NCBI RefSeq assembly: GCF_051020765.1
Contig: NW_027469743.1
Location: 1-64,000 of the forward strand
DNA length: 64,000 nt
Direction of reading: 5' to 3'
Source: Lasioglossum baleicum
Taxonomy: Eukaryota > Arthropoda > Insecta > Hymenoptera > Halictidae
Below the pieces are notes generated by a model that worked only from the letters and a program-made list of their open reading frames with translations, made no database searches and had not been told where the DNA came from. The position numbers were made by a program, and so were the translations under genes. Of this stretch, positions 1 to 11,599 are shown piece by piece (position 1 is the stretch's first letter; the number at the start of each line of letters is the position of its first letter).

Positions 1-567
1 CGTTATGCGTTATGCGTTATGCGTTATGCGTTATGCGTTATGCGTTATGCGTTATGCGTTATGCGTTATGCGTTATGCGTTATGCGTTATGCGTTATGCG
101 TTATGCGTTATGCGTTATGCGTTATGCGTTATGGGCTAAGCGTTATGCCTTATGGTTTATACGTTATGAGTTATGCGTTATGCGTTATGCGTTATGCTTT
201 ATGCGTTATGCGTTATGCGTTATGCGTTATGCGTTATGCGTTATGCGTTATGCGTTATGCGTTATGCGTTATGCGTTATGCGTTATGCGTTATGCGTTAT
301 GCGTTATGCGTTATGCGTTATGCGTTATGCGTTATGCGTTATGCGTTATGCGTTATGCGTTATGCGTTATGCGTTATGCGTTATGCGTTATGCGTTATGC
401 GTTATGCGTTATGCGTTATGCGTTATGCGTTATGCGTTATGCGTTATGCGTTATGCGTTATGCGTTATGCGTTATGCGTTATGCGTTATGCGTTATGCGT
501 TATGCGTTATGCGTTATGCGTTATGCGTTATGCGTTATGCGTTATGCGTTATGCGTTATGCGTTATG

Positions 568-644
568 CCTTATGGTTTATACGTTATGCGTTATGCGTTA
601 TGAGTTTTGCGTTACGTGTTAAGCGTTATGCGCAATGGGTTATG
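568..644 (+). repeat. AGTTTTG / CGCAATG-GGTTATG cassette, copy 1
   Basis: Variant units in order: CCTTATG-GTTTATA at 568, three canonical units, AGTTTTG at 603, CGTTACG at 610, TGTTAAG at 617, one canonical unit, CGCAATG-GGTTATG at 631-644. Later copies in this domain are at 2465-2548 (four canonical spacers instead of three) and 5552-5628 (three). Related copies at 10382-10458 and 11523-11599 carry CGTTAAG where this one has TGTTAAG. Confidence 0.9.
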
Positions 645-847
645 CGTTATGCGTTATGCGTTATGCGTTATGCGTTATGCGTTATGCGTTATGCGTTATG
701 CGTTATGCGTTATGCGTTATGCGTTATGCGTTATGCGTTATGCGTTATGCGTTATGCGTTATGCGTTATGCGTTATGCGTTATGCGTTATGCGTTATGCG
801 TTATGCGTTATGCGTTATGCGTTATGCGTTATGCGTTATGCGTTATG

Positions 848-931
848 CGTTAAGCGTTATGCGTTATGCGTTATGCGTCAAGCGTTATCCGTTATGCGTT
901 ATGTGTTATGCGTTATGCGTTATGCGTTAAG
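848..931 (+). repeat. CGTCAAG-CGTTATC cassette, early type
   Basis: CGTTAAG at 848, CGTCAAG-CGTTATC at 876-889, TGTTATG at 904, CGTTAAG at 925. Other early-type copies are at 2745-2821, 3081-3164 and 5867-5950. The copies in domain 4 (from 17,102) keep CGTTAAG, CGTCAAG and CGTTATC but lack TGTTATG, so TGTTATG distinguishes the domain 1 lineage. Confidence 0.88.
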
Positions 932-1351
932 CGTTATGCGTTATGCGTTATGCGTTATGCGTTATGCGTTATGCGTTATGCGTTATGCGTTATGCGTTAT
1001 GCGTTATGCGTTATGCGTTAAGCGTTATGCGTTATGCGTTATGCGTTATGCGTTATGCGTTATGCGTTATGCGTTATGCGTTATGCGTTATGCGTTATGC
1101 GTTATCCGTTATGCGTTATGTGTTATGCGTTATGCGTTATGCGTTAAGCGTTATGCGTTATGCGTTATGCGTTATGCGTTATGCGTTATGCGTTATGCGT
1201 TATGCGTTATGCGTTAAGCGTTATGCGTTATGCGTTATGCGTTATGCGTTATGCGTTATGCGTTATGCGTTATGAGTTATGCCTTATGCGTTATGCGTTA
1301 TGCGTTAAGCGTTATGCGTTATGCGTTATGCGTTATGCGTTATGCGTTATG

Positions 1352-1638
1352 GGCTATGCGTTATGCCTTATGGTTTATACGTTATGCGTTATGCGTTATG
1401 CGTTATGCGTTATGCGTTATGCGTTATGCGTTATGCGTTATGCGTTATGCGTTATGCGTTATGCGTTATGCGTTATGCGTTATGCGTTATGCGTTCTGCG
1501 TTATGCGTTATGCGTTATGCGTTATGCGTTATGCGTTAAGCGTTATGCGTTATGCGTTATGCGTTATGAGTTATGCGTTATGCGTTATGCGTTATGCGTT
1601 AAGCGTTATGCGTTATGCGTTATGCGTTATGAGTTATG
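1352..1638 (+). repeat. GGCTATG / CGTTCTG cassette
   Basis: GGCTATG at 1352, CCTTATG-GTTTATA at 1366, CGTTCTG at 1492, CGTTAAG at 1534, AGTTATG at 1569, CGTTAAG at 1597, AGTTATG at 1632. Further copies: 3389-3682 (same marker order, most spacings equal), 4278-4438 (short), 7449-7623 (no AGTTATG) and 16101-16492. The last lies 14.7 kb from this one and carries the only CGTTCAG, at 16,430. Confidence 0.85.
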
Positions 1639-1974
1639 CGTTATGCGTTATGCGTTATGCGTTATGCGTTATGCGTTATGCGTTATGCGTTATGCGTTAT
1701 GCGTTATGAGTTATCCGTTATGCGTTATGCGTTATGCGTTATGCGTTATGCGTTATGCGTAATGCGTAATGCGTTATGCGTTATGCGTTATGCGTTATGC
1801 GTTATGCGTTATGCGTTATGCGTTATGCGTTATGCGTTAAGCGTTATGCGTTATGCGTTATGCGTTATGCGTTATGCGTTATGCGTTATGCGTTAAGCGT
1901 TATGCGTTATGCGTTATGCGTTATGCGTTATGCGTTATGCGTTATGCGTTATGCGTTATGCGTTATGCGTTATG

Positions 1975-3906
1975 CCTTATGGTTTATACGTTATGAGTTA
2001 TGCGTTATGCGTTATGCGTTATGCGTTATGCGTTATGCGTTATGCGTTATGCGTTATGCGTTATGCGTTATGCGTTATGCGTTATGCGTTATGCGTTATG
2101 CGTTATGCGTTATGCGTTATGCGTTATGCGTTATGCGTTATGCGTTATGCGTTATGCGTTATGCGTTATGCGTTATGCGTTATGCGTTATGCGTTATGCG
2201 TTATGCGTTATGCGTTATGCGTTATGCGTTATGCGTTATGCGTTATGCGTTATGCGTTATGCGTTATGCGTTATGCGTTATGCGTTATGCGTTATGCGTT
2301 ATGCGTTATGCGTTATGCGTTATGCGTTATGCGTTATGCGTTATGCGTTATGCGTTATGCGTTATGCGTTATGCGTTATGCGTTATGCGTTATGCGTTAT
2401 GCGTTATGCGTTATGCGTTATGCGTTATGCGTTATGCGTTATGCGTTATGCGTTATGCGTTATGCCTTATGGTTTATACGTTATGCGTTATGCGTTATGC
2501 GTTATGAGTTTTGCGTTACGTGTTAAGCGTTATGCGCAATGGGTTATGCGTTATGCGTTATGCGTTATGCGTTATGCGTTATGCGTTATGCGTTATGTGT
2601 TATGCGTTATGCGTTATGCGTTATGCGTTATGCGTTATGCGTTATGCGTTATGCGTTATGCGTTATGCGTTATGCGTTATGCGTTATGCGTTATGCGTTA
2701 TGCGTTATGCGTTATGCGTTATGCGTTATGCGTTATGCGTTATGCGTTAAGCGTTATGCGTTATGCGTTATGCGTCAAGCGTTATCCGTTATGCGTTATG
2801 TGTTATGCGTTATGCGTTAAGCGTTATGCGTTATGCGTTATGCGTTATGCGTTATGCGTTATGCGTTATGCGTTATGCGTTAAGCGTTATGCGTTATGCG
2901 TTATGCGTTATGCGTTATGCGTTATGCGTTATGCGTTATGCGTTATGCGTTATGCGTTATGCGTTATGCGTTATGCGTTATGCGTTATGCGTTATGCGTT
3001 ATGCGTTATGCGTTATGCGTTATGCGTTATGCGTTATGCGTTATGCGTTATGCGTTATGCGTTATGCGTTATGCGTTATGCGTTAAGCGTTATGCGTTAT
3101 GCGTTATGCGTCAAGCGTTATCCGTTATGCGTTATGTGTTATGCGTTATGCGTTATGCGTTAAGCGTTATGCGTTATGCGTTATGCGTTATGCGTTATGC
3201 GTTATGCGTTATGCGTTATGCGTTATGCGTTATGCGTTAAGCGTTATGCGTTATGCGTTATGCGTTATGCGTTATGCGTTATGCGTTATGCGTTATGAGT
3301 TATGCGTTATGCGTTATGTGTTATGCGTTATGCGTTATGCGTTATGCGTTATGCGTTATGCGTTATGCGTTATGCGTTATGCGTTATGGGCTATGCGTTA
3401 TGCCTTATGGTTTATACGATATGCGTTATGCGTTATGCGTTATGCGTTATGCGTTATGCGTTATGCGTTATGCGTTATGCGTTATGCGTTATGCGTTATG
3501 CGTTATGCGTTATGCGTTATGCGTTATGCGTTCTGCGTTATGCGTTATGCGTTATGCGTTATGCGTTATGCGTTAAGCGTTATGCGTTATGCGTTATGCG
3601 TTATGAGTTATGCGTTATGCGTTATGCGTTATGCGTTATGCGTTAAGCGTTATGCGTTATGCGTTATGCGTTATGAGTTATGCGTTATGCGTTATGCGTT
3701 ATGCGTTATGCGTTATGCGTTATGCGTTATGCGTTATGCGTTATGCGTTATGCGTTATGCGTTATGCGTTATGCGTTATGCGTTATGCGTTATGCGTTAT
3801 GCGTTATGCGTTTTGCGTTATGCGTTATGCGTTATGCGTTATGCGTTATGCGTTATGCGTTATGCGTTATGCGTTATGCGTTATGCGTTATGCGTTATGC
3901 GTTATG
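1975..3906 (+). repeat. Domain 1 higher-order repeat, copy 2
   Basis: It repeats the marker order of copy 1: CCTTATG (1975), AGTTTTG (2507), CGCAATG (2535), CGTCAAG (2773), GGCTATG (3389), CGTTCTG (3529), AGTTATG (3606 and 3676). The AGTTTTG and first CGTCAAG cassettes sit about 1,897-1,904 bp after their partners and the CGTTCTG cassette sits 2,037 bp after its partner. The extra length comes from a second CGTCAAG cassette at 3081-3164. CGATATG at 3417 replaces the unit after GTTTATA. Confidence 0.8.
2465..2548 (+). repeat. AGTTTTG / CGCAATG-GGTTATG cassette, copy 2
   Basis: Same ordered variants as at 568, with AGTTTTG at 2507 and CGCAATG at 2535. One more canonical unit lies between GTTTATA and AGTTTTG, a whole-unit length change. 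Confidence 0.9.
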
Positions 3907-5040
3907 GGCTAAGCGTTATGCCTTATGGTTTATACGTTATGAGTTATGAGTTATGCGTTATGCGTTATGCGTTATGCGTTATGCGTTATGCGTTATGCGT
4001 TATGCGTTATGCGTTATGCGTTATGCGTTATGCGTTATGCGTTATGCGTTATGCGTTATGCGTTATGCGTTATGCGTTATGCGTTATGCGTTATGCGTTA
4101 TGCGTTATGCGTTATGCGTTATGCGTTATGCGTTATGCGTTATGCGTTATGCGTTATGCGTTATGCGTTATGCGTTATGCGTTATGCGTTATGCGTTATG
4201 CGTTATGCGTTATGCGTTATGCGTTATGCGTTATGCGTTATGCGTTATGCGTTATGCGTTATGCGTTATGCGTTATGGGCTATGCGTTATGCCTTATGGT
4301 TTATACGTTATGCGTTATGCGTTATGCGTTATGCGTTATGCGTTATGCGTTATGCGTTATGCGTTATGCGTTATGCGTTATGCGTTATGCGTTCTGCGTT
4401 ATGCGTTATGCGTTATGCGTTATGCGTTATGCGTTAAGCGTTATGCGTTATGCGTTATGCGTTATGCGTTATGCGTTATGCGTTATGCGTTATGCGTTAT
4501 GCGTTATGCGTTATGCGTTAAGCGTTATGCGTTATGCGTTATGCGTTATGCGTTATGCGTTATGCGTTATGCGTTATGCGTTATGCGTTATGCGTTATGC
4601 GTTATGCGTTATGCGTTATGCGTTATGCGTTATGCGTTATGCGTTATGCGTTATGCGTTATGCGTTATGCGTTATGCGTTATGCGTAATGCGTTATGCGT
4701 TATGCGTTATGCGTTATGCGTTATGCGTTATGAGTTATGCGTTATGCGTTATGCGTTATGCGTTATGCGTTATGCGTTATGCGTTATGCGTTATGCGTTA
4801 TGCGTTATGCGTTATGCGTTATGCGTTATGCGTTATGCGTTATGCGTTATGCGTTATGCGTTATGCGTAATGCGTTATGCGTTATGCGTTATGCGTTATG
4901 CGTTATGCGTTATGCGTTATGCGTTATGCGTTATGCGTTATGCGTTATGCGTTATGCGTTATGCGTTATGCGTTATGCGTTATGCGTTATGCGTTATGCG
5001 TTATGCGTTATGCGTTATGCGTTATGCGTTATGCGTTATG

Positions 5041-6188
5041 GGCTAAGCGTTATGCCTTATGGTTTATACGTTATGAGTTATGCGTTATGCGTTATGCGTT
5101 ATGCGTTATAAGTTATGCGTTATGCGTTATGCGTTATGCGTTATGCGTTATGCGTTATGCGTTATGCGTTATGCGTTATGCGTTATGCGTTATGCGTTAT
5201 GCGTTATGCGTTATGCGTTATGCGTTATGCGTTATGCGTTATGCGTTATGCGTTATGCGTTATGCGTTATGCGTTATGCGTTATGCGTTATGCGTTATGC
5301 GTTATGCGTTATGCGTTATGCGTTATGCGTTATGCGTTATGCGTTATGCGTTATGCGTTATGCGTTATGCGTTATGCGTTATGCGTTATGCGTTATGCGT
5401 TATGCGTTATGCGTTATGCGTTATGCGTTATGCGTTATGCGTTATGCGTTATGCGTTATGCGTTATGCGTTATGCGTTATGCGTTATGCGTTATGCGTTA
5501 TGCGTTATGCGTTATGCGTTATGCGTTATGCGTTATGCGTTATGCGTTATGCCTTATGGTTTATACGTTATGCGTTATGCGTTATGAGTTTTGCGTTACG
5601 TGTTAAGCGTTATGCGCAATGGGTTATGCGTTATGCGTTATGCGTTATGCGTTATGCGTTATGCGTTATGCGTTATGCGTTATGCGTTATGCGTTATGCG
5701 TTATGCGTTATGCGTTATGCGTTATGCGTTATGCGTTATGCGTTATGCGTTATGCGTTATGCGTTATGCGTTATGCGTTATGCGTTATGCGTTATGCGTT
5801 ATGCGTTATGCGTTATGCGTTATGCGTTATGCGTTATGCGTTATGCGTTATGCGTTATGCGTTATGCGTTAAGCGTTATGCGTTATGCGTTATGCGTCAA
5901 GCGTTATCCGTTATGCGTTATGTGTTATGCGTTATGCGTTATGCGTTAAGCGTTATGCGTTATGCGTTATGCGTTATGCGTTATGCGTTATGCGTTATGC
6001 GTTATGCGTTATGCGTTATGCGTTATGCGTTATGCGTTAAGCGTTATGCGTTATGCGTTATGCGTTATGCGTTATGCGTTATGCGTTATGCGTTATGCGT
6101 TATGCGTTATGCGTTATGCGTTATGCGTTATGCGTTATGCGTTATGCGTTATGCGTTATGCGTTATGCGTTATGCGTTATGCGTTATG
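5041..6188 (+). repeat. Domain 1 higher-order repeat, partial copy 3
   Basis: It carries GGCTAAG (5041), CCTTATG-GTTTATA (5055 and 5552), AGTTTTG (5587), CGCAATG (5615) and CGTCAAG (5895) in the same order as copies 1 and 2. The CGTTCTG block is missing before the next GGCTAAG at 6189. CGTTATA at 5104 joined to AGTTATG at 5111 is a local change. Confidence 0.75.
5552..5628 (+). repeat. AGTTTTG / CGCAATG-GGTTATG cassette, copy 3
   Basis: Identical marker spacing to the 568 copy: AGTTTTG at 5587, CGTTACG at 5594, TGTTAAG at 5601, CGCAATG at 5615, GGTTATG at 5622. Confidence 0.9.
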
Positions 6189-6797
6189 GGCTAAGCGTTA
6201 TGCCTTATGGTTTATACGTTATGAGTTATGCGTTATGCGTTATGCGTTATGCTTTATGCGTTATGCGTTATGCGTTATGCGTTATGCGTTATGCGTTATG
6301 CGTTATGCGTTATGCGTTATGCGTTATGCGTTATGCGTTATGCGTTATGCGTTATGCGTTATGCGTTATGCGTTATGCGTTATGCGTTATGCGTTATGCG
6401 TTATGCGTTATGCGTTATGCGTTATGCGTTATGCGTTATGCGTTATGCGTTATGCGTTATGCGTTATGCGTTATGCGTTATGCGTTATGCGTTATGCGTT
6501 ATGCGTTATGCGTTATGCGTTATGCGTTATGCGTTATGCGTTATGCGTTATGCGTTATGCGTTATGCGTTATGCGTTATGCGTTATGCGTTATGCGTTAT
6601 GCGTTATGCGTTATGCGTTATGCGTTATGCGTTATGCGTAATGCGTTATGCGTTATGCGTTATGCGTTATGCGTTATGCGTTATGCGTTATGCGTTATGC
6701 GTTATGCGTTATGCGTTATGCGTTATGCGTTAAGCGTTATGCGTTATGCGTTATGCGTTATGCGGTATGCGTTATGCGTTATGCGTTATGCGTTAGG
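6189..6797 (+). repeat. Segment duplicated at 14,169: CGTAATG, CGTTAAG, CGGTATG, CGTTAGG series
   Basis: After a GGCTAAG tag at 6189 come CGTAATG (6637), CGTTAAG (6728), CGGTATG (6763) and CGTTAGG (6791), spaced 91, 35 and 28 bp. The same four variants with the same spacings occur at 14,554, 14,645, 14,680 and 14,708 after a GGCTAAG tag at 14,169. The pure run between the tag and CGTAATG is 63 bp (nine units) shorter there. Confidence 0.85.
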
Positions 6798-7973
6798 CGT
6801 TATGCGTTATGCGTTATGCGTTATGCGTTATGCGTTATGCGTTATACGTTATGCGTTATGCGTTATGCGTTATGCGTTATGCGTTATGCGTTATGCGTTA
6901 TGCGTTATGCGTTATGCGTTATGCGTTATGCGTTATGCGTTATGCGTTATGCGTTATGCGTTATGCGTTATGCGTTTTGCGTTATGCGTTATGCGTTATG
7001 CGTTATGCGTTATGCGTTATGCGTTATGCGTTATGCGTTATGCGTTATGCGTTATGCGTTATGCGTTATGCGTTATGCGTTATGCGTTATGCGTTATGCG
7101 TTATGCGTTATGCGTTATGCGTTATGCGTTATGGGCTAAGCGTTATGCCTTATGGTTTATACGTTATGCGTTATGCGTTATGCGTTATGCGTTATGCGTT
7201 ATGCGTTATGCGTTATGCGTTATGCGTTATGCGTTATGCGTTATGCGTTATGCGTTATGCGTTATGCGTTATGCGTTATGCGTTATGCGTTATGCGTTAT
7301 GCGTTATGCGTTATGCGTTATGCGTTATGCGTTATGCGTTATGCGTTATGCGTTATGCGTTATGCGTTATGCGTTATGCGTTATGCGTTATGCGTTATGC
7401 GTTATGCGTTATGCGTTATGCGTTATGCGTTATGCGTTATGCGTTATGGGCTATGCGTTATGCCTTATGGTTTATACGTTATGCGTTATGCGTTATGCGT
7501 TATGCGTTATGCGTTATGCGTTATGCGTTATGCGTTATGCGTTATGCGTTATGCGTTATGCGTTATGCGTTATGCGTTCTGCGTTATGCGTTATGCGTTA
7601 TGCGTTATGCGTTATGCGTTAAGCGTTATGCGTTATGCGTTATGCGTTATGCGTTATGCGTTATGCGTTATGCGTTATGCGTTATGCGTTATGCGTTATG
7701 CGTTATGCGTTAAGCGTTATGCGTTATGCGTTATGCGTTATGCGTTATGCGTTATGCGTTATGCGTTATGCGTTATGCGTTATGCGTTATGCGTTATGCG
7801 TTATGCGTTATGCGTTATGCGTTATGCGTTATGCGTTATGCGTTATGCGTTATGCGTTATGCGTTATGCGTTATGCGTTATGCGTTATGCGTTATGCGTT
7901 ATGCGTTATGCGTTATGCGTTATGCGTTATGCGTTATGCGTTATGCGTTATGCGTTATGCGTTATGCGTTATG

Positions 7974-8050
7974 GGTTAAGCGTTATGCCTTATGGTTTAT
8001 ACGTTATGCGTTATGCGTTATGCGTTACGAGTTTTGCGTTACGTGTTAAG
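7974..8050 (+). repeat. GGTTAAG block, copy 1 of 4
   Basis: GGTTAAG at 7974, CCTTATG-GTTTATA at 7988, CGTTACG at 8023, AGTTTTG at 8030, CGTTACG at 8037, TGTTAAG at 8044. Copies at 9780-9856 and 12951-13027 have identical spacing. The copy at 8779-8855 has CGTTATA (8821) and TGTTACG (8828) in place of the canonical unit and the first CGTTACG. Confidence 0.92.
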
Positions 8051-8113
8051 CGTTATGCGTTATGCGTTATGCGTTATGCGTTATGCGTTATGCGTTATGC
8101 GTTATGCGTTATG

Positions 8114-8232
8114 CGTTACGCGTTAAGCGTTATGCGTAACGGGTTATGCGTTATGCGTTATGCGTTATGCGTTATGACTTTTGCATTATGCGTTGTGCGT
8201 TATGCGTTATGCGTTATGCGTTATGGGCTATG
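8114..8232 (+). repeat. Islet of domain 7-type variants inside domain 2
   Basis: CGTTACG at 8114, CGTTAAG at 8121, one canonical unit, CGTAACG-GGTTATG at 8135-8148, ACTTTTG-CATTATG at 8177-8190, CGTTGTG at 8191, GGCTATG at 8226. CGTAACG-GGTTATG is not seen again until 45,014. ACTTTTG-CATTATG is not seen again until 31,064. The order CGTAACG-GGTTATG, ACTTTTG-CATTATG, GGCTATG matches the domain 7 pattern (for example 45,518, 45,756, 45,798) in compressed form. Confidence 0.85.
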
Positions 8233-10045
8233 CGTTATGCGTTATGCGTTATGCGTTATGCGTTATGCGTTATGCGTTATGCGTTATGCGTTGTGCGTTA
8301 TGCGTTATGCGTTATGCGTTATGCGTTATGCGTTATGCGTTATGCGTTATGCGTTATGCGTTATGCGTTATGCGTTATGCGTTATGCGTTATGCGTTATG
8401 CGTTATGCGTTATGCGTTATGCGTTATGCGTTATGCGTTATGCGTTATGCGTTATGCGTTATGCGTTATGCGTTATGCGTTATGCGTTATGCGTTATGCG
8501 TTATGCGTTATGCGTTATGCGTTATGCGTTATGCGTTATGCGTTATGCGTTATGCGTTATGCGTTATGCGTTATGCGTTATGCGTTATGCGTTATGCGTT
8601 ATGCGTTATGCGTTATGCGTTATGCGTTATGCGTTATGCGTTATGCGGTATGCGTTATGCGTTATGCGTTATGCGTTATGCGTTATGCGTTATGCGTTAT
8701 GCGTTATGCGTTATGCGTTATGCGTTATGCGTTATGCGTTATGCGTTATGCGTTATGCGTTATGCGTTATGCGTTATGGGTTAAGCGTTATGCCTTATGG
8801 TTTATACGTTATGCGTTATGCGTTATATGTTACGAGTTTTGCGTTACGTGTTAAGCGTTATGCGTTATGCGTTATGCGTTATGCGTTATGCGTTATGCGT
8901 TATGCGTTATGCGTTATGCGTTATGCGTTATGCGTTATGCGTTATGCGTTATGCGTTATGCGCTATGCGTTATGCGTTATGCGTTATGCGTTATGCGTTA
9001 TGCGTTATGCGTTATGCGTTATGCGTTATGCGTTATGCGTTATGCGCTATGCGTTATGCGTTATGCGTTATGCGTTATGCGTTATGCGTTATGCGTTATG
9101 CGTTATGCGTTATGCGTTATGCGTTATGCGTTATGCGTCATGCGTTAAGCGTTATGCGTTATGCGTTATGCGTTATGCGTTATGCGTTATGCGTTATGCG
9201 TTATGCGTTATGCGTTATGCGTTATGCGTTATGCGTTATGCGTTATGCGTTATGCGTTATGCGTTATGCGTTATGCGTTATGCGTTATGCGTTATGCGTT
9301 ATGCGGTATGCGTTATGCGTTATGCGTTATGCGTTATGCGTTATGCGTTATGCGTTATGCGTTATGCGTTATGCGTTATGCGTTATGCGTTATGCGTTAT
9401 GCGTTATGCGTTATGCGTTATGCGTTATGCGTTATGCGTTATGCGTTATGCGTTATGCGTTATGCGTTATGCGTTATGCGTTATGCGTTATGCGTTATGC
9501 GTTATGCGTTATGCGTTATGCGTTATGCGTTATGCGTTATGCGTTATGCGTTATGCGTTATGCGTTATGCGTTATGCGTTATGCGTTATGCGTTATGCGT
9601 TATGCGTTATGCGTTATGCGTTATGCGTTATGCGTTATGCGTTATGCGTTATGCGTTATGCGTTATGCGTTATGCGTTATGCGTTATGCGTTATGCGTTA
9701 TGCGTTATGCGTTATGCGTTATGCGTTATGCGTTATGCGTTATGCGTTATGCGTTATGCGTTATGCGTTATGCGTTATGGGTTAAGCGTTATGCCTTATG
9801 GTTTATACGTTATGCGTTATGCGTTATGCGTTACGAGTTTTGCGTTACGTGTTAAGCGTTATGCGTTATGCGTTATGCGTTATGCGTTATGCGTTATGCG
9901 TTATGCGTTATGCGTTATGCGTTATGCGTTATGCGTTATGCGCTATGCGCTATGCGTTATGCGTTATGCGTTATGCGTTATGCGTTATGCGTTATGCGTT
10001 ATGCGTTATGCGTTATGCGTTATGCGTTATGCGTTATGCGTTATG

Positions 10046-11214
10046 CGTTAAGCGTTATGCGTTATGCGTTATGCGTTATGCGTTATGCGTTATGCGTCAT
10101 GCGTTATGCGTTATGCGTTATGCGTTATGCGTTATGCGTTATGGGCTAAGCGTTATGCCTTATGGTTTATACGTTATGCGTTATGCGTTATGCGTTATGA
10201 GTTTTGCGTTACGCGTTAAGCGTTATGCGTTATGCGTTAAGCGTTATGCGTTATGCGTTATGCGTTATGCGTCATGCGTTATGCGTTATGCGTTATGCGT
10301 TATGCGTTATGCGTTATGCGTTATGCGTTATGCGTTATGCGTTATGCGTTATGCGTTATGCGTTATGGGCTAAGCGTTATGCCTTATGGTTTATACGTTA
10401 TGCGTTATGCGTTATGAGTTTTGCGTTACGCGTTAAGCGTTATGCGCAATGGGTTATGCGTTATGCGTTATGCGTTATGCGTTATGCGTTATGCGTTATG
10501 CGTTATGCGTTACGCGTTATGCGTTATGCGTTATGCGTTATGCGTTATGCGTTATGCGTTATGCGTTATGCGTTATGCGTTATGCGTTATGCGTTATGCG
10601 TTATGCGTTATGCGTTATGCGTTATGCGTTATGCGTTATGCGTTATGCGTTATGCGTTATGCGTTATGCGTTATGCGTTATGCGTTATGCGTTATGCGTT
10701 ATGCGTTATGCGTTATGCGTTATGCGTTATGCGTTATGCGTTATGCGTTATGCGTTATGCGTTATGCGTTATGCGTTATGCGTTATGCGTTATGCGTTAT
10801 GCGTTATGCGTTATGCGTTATGCGTTATGCGTTATGCGTTTTGCGTTATGCGTTATGCGTTATGCGTTATGCGTTATGCGTTATGCGTTATGCGTTATGC
10901 GTTATGCGTTATGGTTTATGCGTTATGCGTTATGCGTTATGCGTTATGCGTTATGCGTTATGCGTTATGCGTTATGCGTTATGCGTTATGCGTTATGCGT
11001 TATGCGTTATGCGTTATGCGTTATGCGTTATGCGTTATGCGTTATGCGTTATGCGTTATGCGTTATGCGTTATGCGTTATGCGTTATGCGTTATGCGTTA
11101 TGCGTTATGCGTTATGCGTTATGCGTTATGCGCTATGCGTTATGCGTTATGCGTTATGCGTTATGCGTTATGCGTTATGCGTTATGCGTTATGCGTTATG
11201 CGTTATGCGTTATG
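10046..11214 (+). repeat. 1,169-bp higher-order repeat, copy 1
   Basis: Markers: CGTTAAG 10,046; CGTCATG 10,095; GGCTAAG 10,144; AGTTTTG 10,200; CGTCATG 10,270; GGCTAAG 10,368; AGTTTTG 10,417; CGCAATG-GGTTATG 10,445. The first five recur exactly 1,169 bp (167 units) later; those from 10,368 recur 1,141 bp later, four units fewer. It contains single variants CGTTACG (10,508), CGTTTTG (10,837) and GTTTATG (10,914). Confidence 0.88.
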
Positions 11215-11599
11215 CGTTAAGCGTTATGCGTTATGCGTTATGCGTTATGCGTTATGCGTTATGCGTCATGCGTTATGCGTTATGCGTTATGCGTTATGCG
11301 TTATGCGTTATGGGCTAAGCGTTATGCCTTATGGTTTATACGTTATGCGTTATGCGTTATGCGTTATGAGTTTTGCGTTACGCGTTAAGCGTTATGCGTT
11401 ATGCGTTAAGCGTTATGCGTTATGCGTTATGCGTTATGCGTCATGCGTTATGCGTTATGCGTTATGCGTTATGCGTTATGCGTTATGCGTTATGCGTTAT
11501 GCGTTATGGGCTAAGCGTTATGCCTTATGGTTTATACGTTATGCGTTATGCGTTATGAGTTTTGCGTTACGCGTTAAGCGTTATGCGCAATGGGTTATG
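11215..11599 (+). repeat. 1,169-bp higher-order repeat, copy 2 (matched part)
   Basis: CGTTAAG 11,215; CGTCATG 11,264; GGCTAAG 11,313; AGTTTTG 11,369; CGTCATG 11,439; GGCTAAG 11,509; CGCAATG-GGTTATG 11,586. The downstream continuation (GTTTATG at 11,845 and 12,342, CGTTTTG at 12,538) has only loose correspondence with copy 1. Confidence 0.85.

Larger units (their letters stand above)
134..1974 (+). repeat. Domain 1 higher-order repeat, copy 1
   Basis: This 1,841-bp block holds the ordered markers GGCTAAG (134), CCTTATG-GTTTATA (148 and 568), AGTTTTG (603), CGCAATG (631), CGTCAAG (876), GGCTATG (1352), CGTTCTG (1492), and AGTTATG (1569 and 1632). The same order recurs from 1975. CGTAATG appears twice in a row at 1758 and 1765, which is not shared with copy 2. 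Confidence 0.8.
1..7973 (+). repeat. Domain 1: CCTTATG-GTTTATA, AGTTTTG, CGTCAAG and CGTTCTG cassettes
   Basis: Four cassette types alternate with pure runs. The first is GGCTAAG, one canonical unit, CCTTATG-GTTTATA, one canonical unit, AGTTATG (134, 3907, 5041, 6189; 1975 lacks GGCTAAG; 7134 lacks AGTTATG). The second is the AGTTTTG to CGCAATG-GGTTATG cassette (568, 2465, 5552). The third is CGTCAAG-CGTTATC followed by TGTTATG (876, 2773, 3109, 5895). The fourth is GGCTATG with CGTTCTG downstream (1352, 3389, 4278, 7449). All units are exactly 7 bp. CTTTATG follows AGTTATG by 28 bp at both 197 and 6252, linking the copies at 134 and 6189. No gene is present. Confidence 0.9.
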
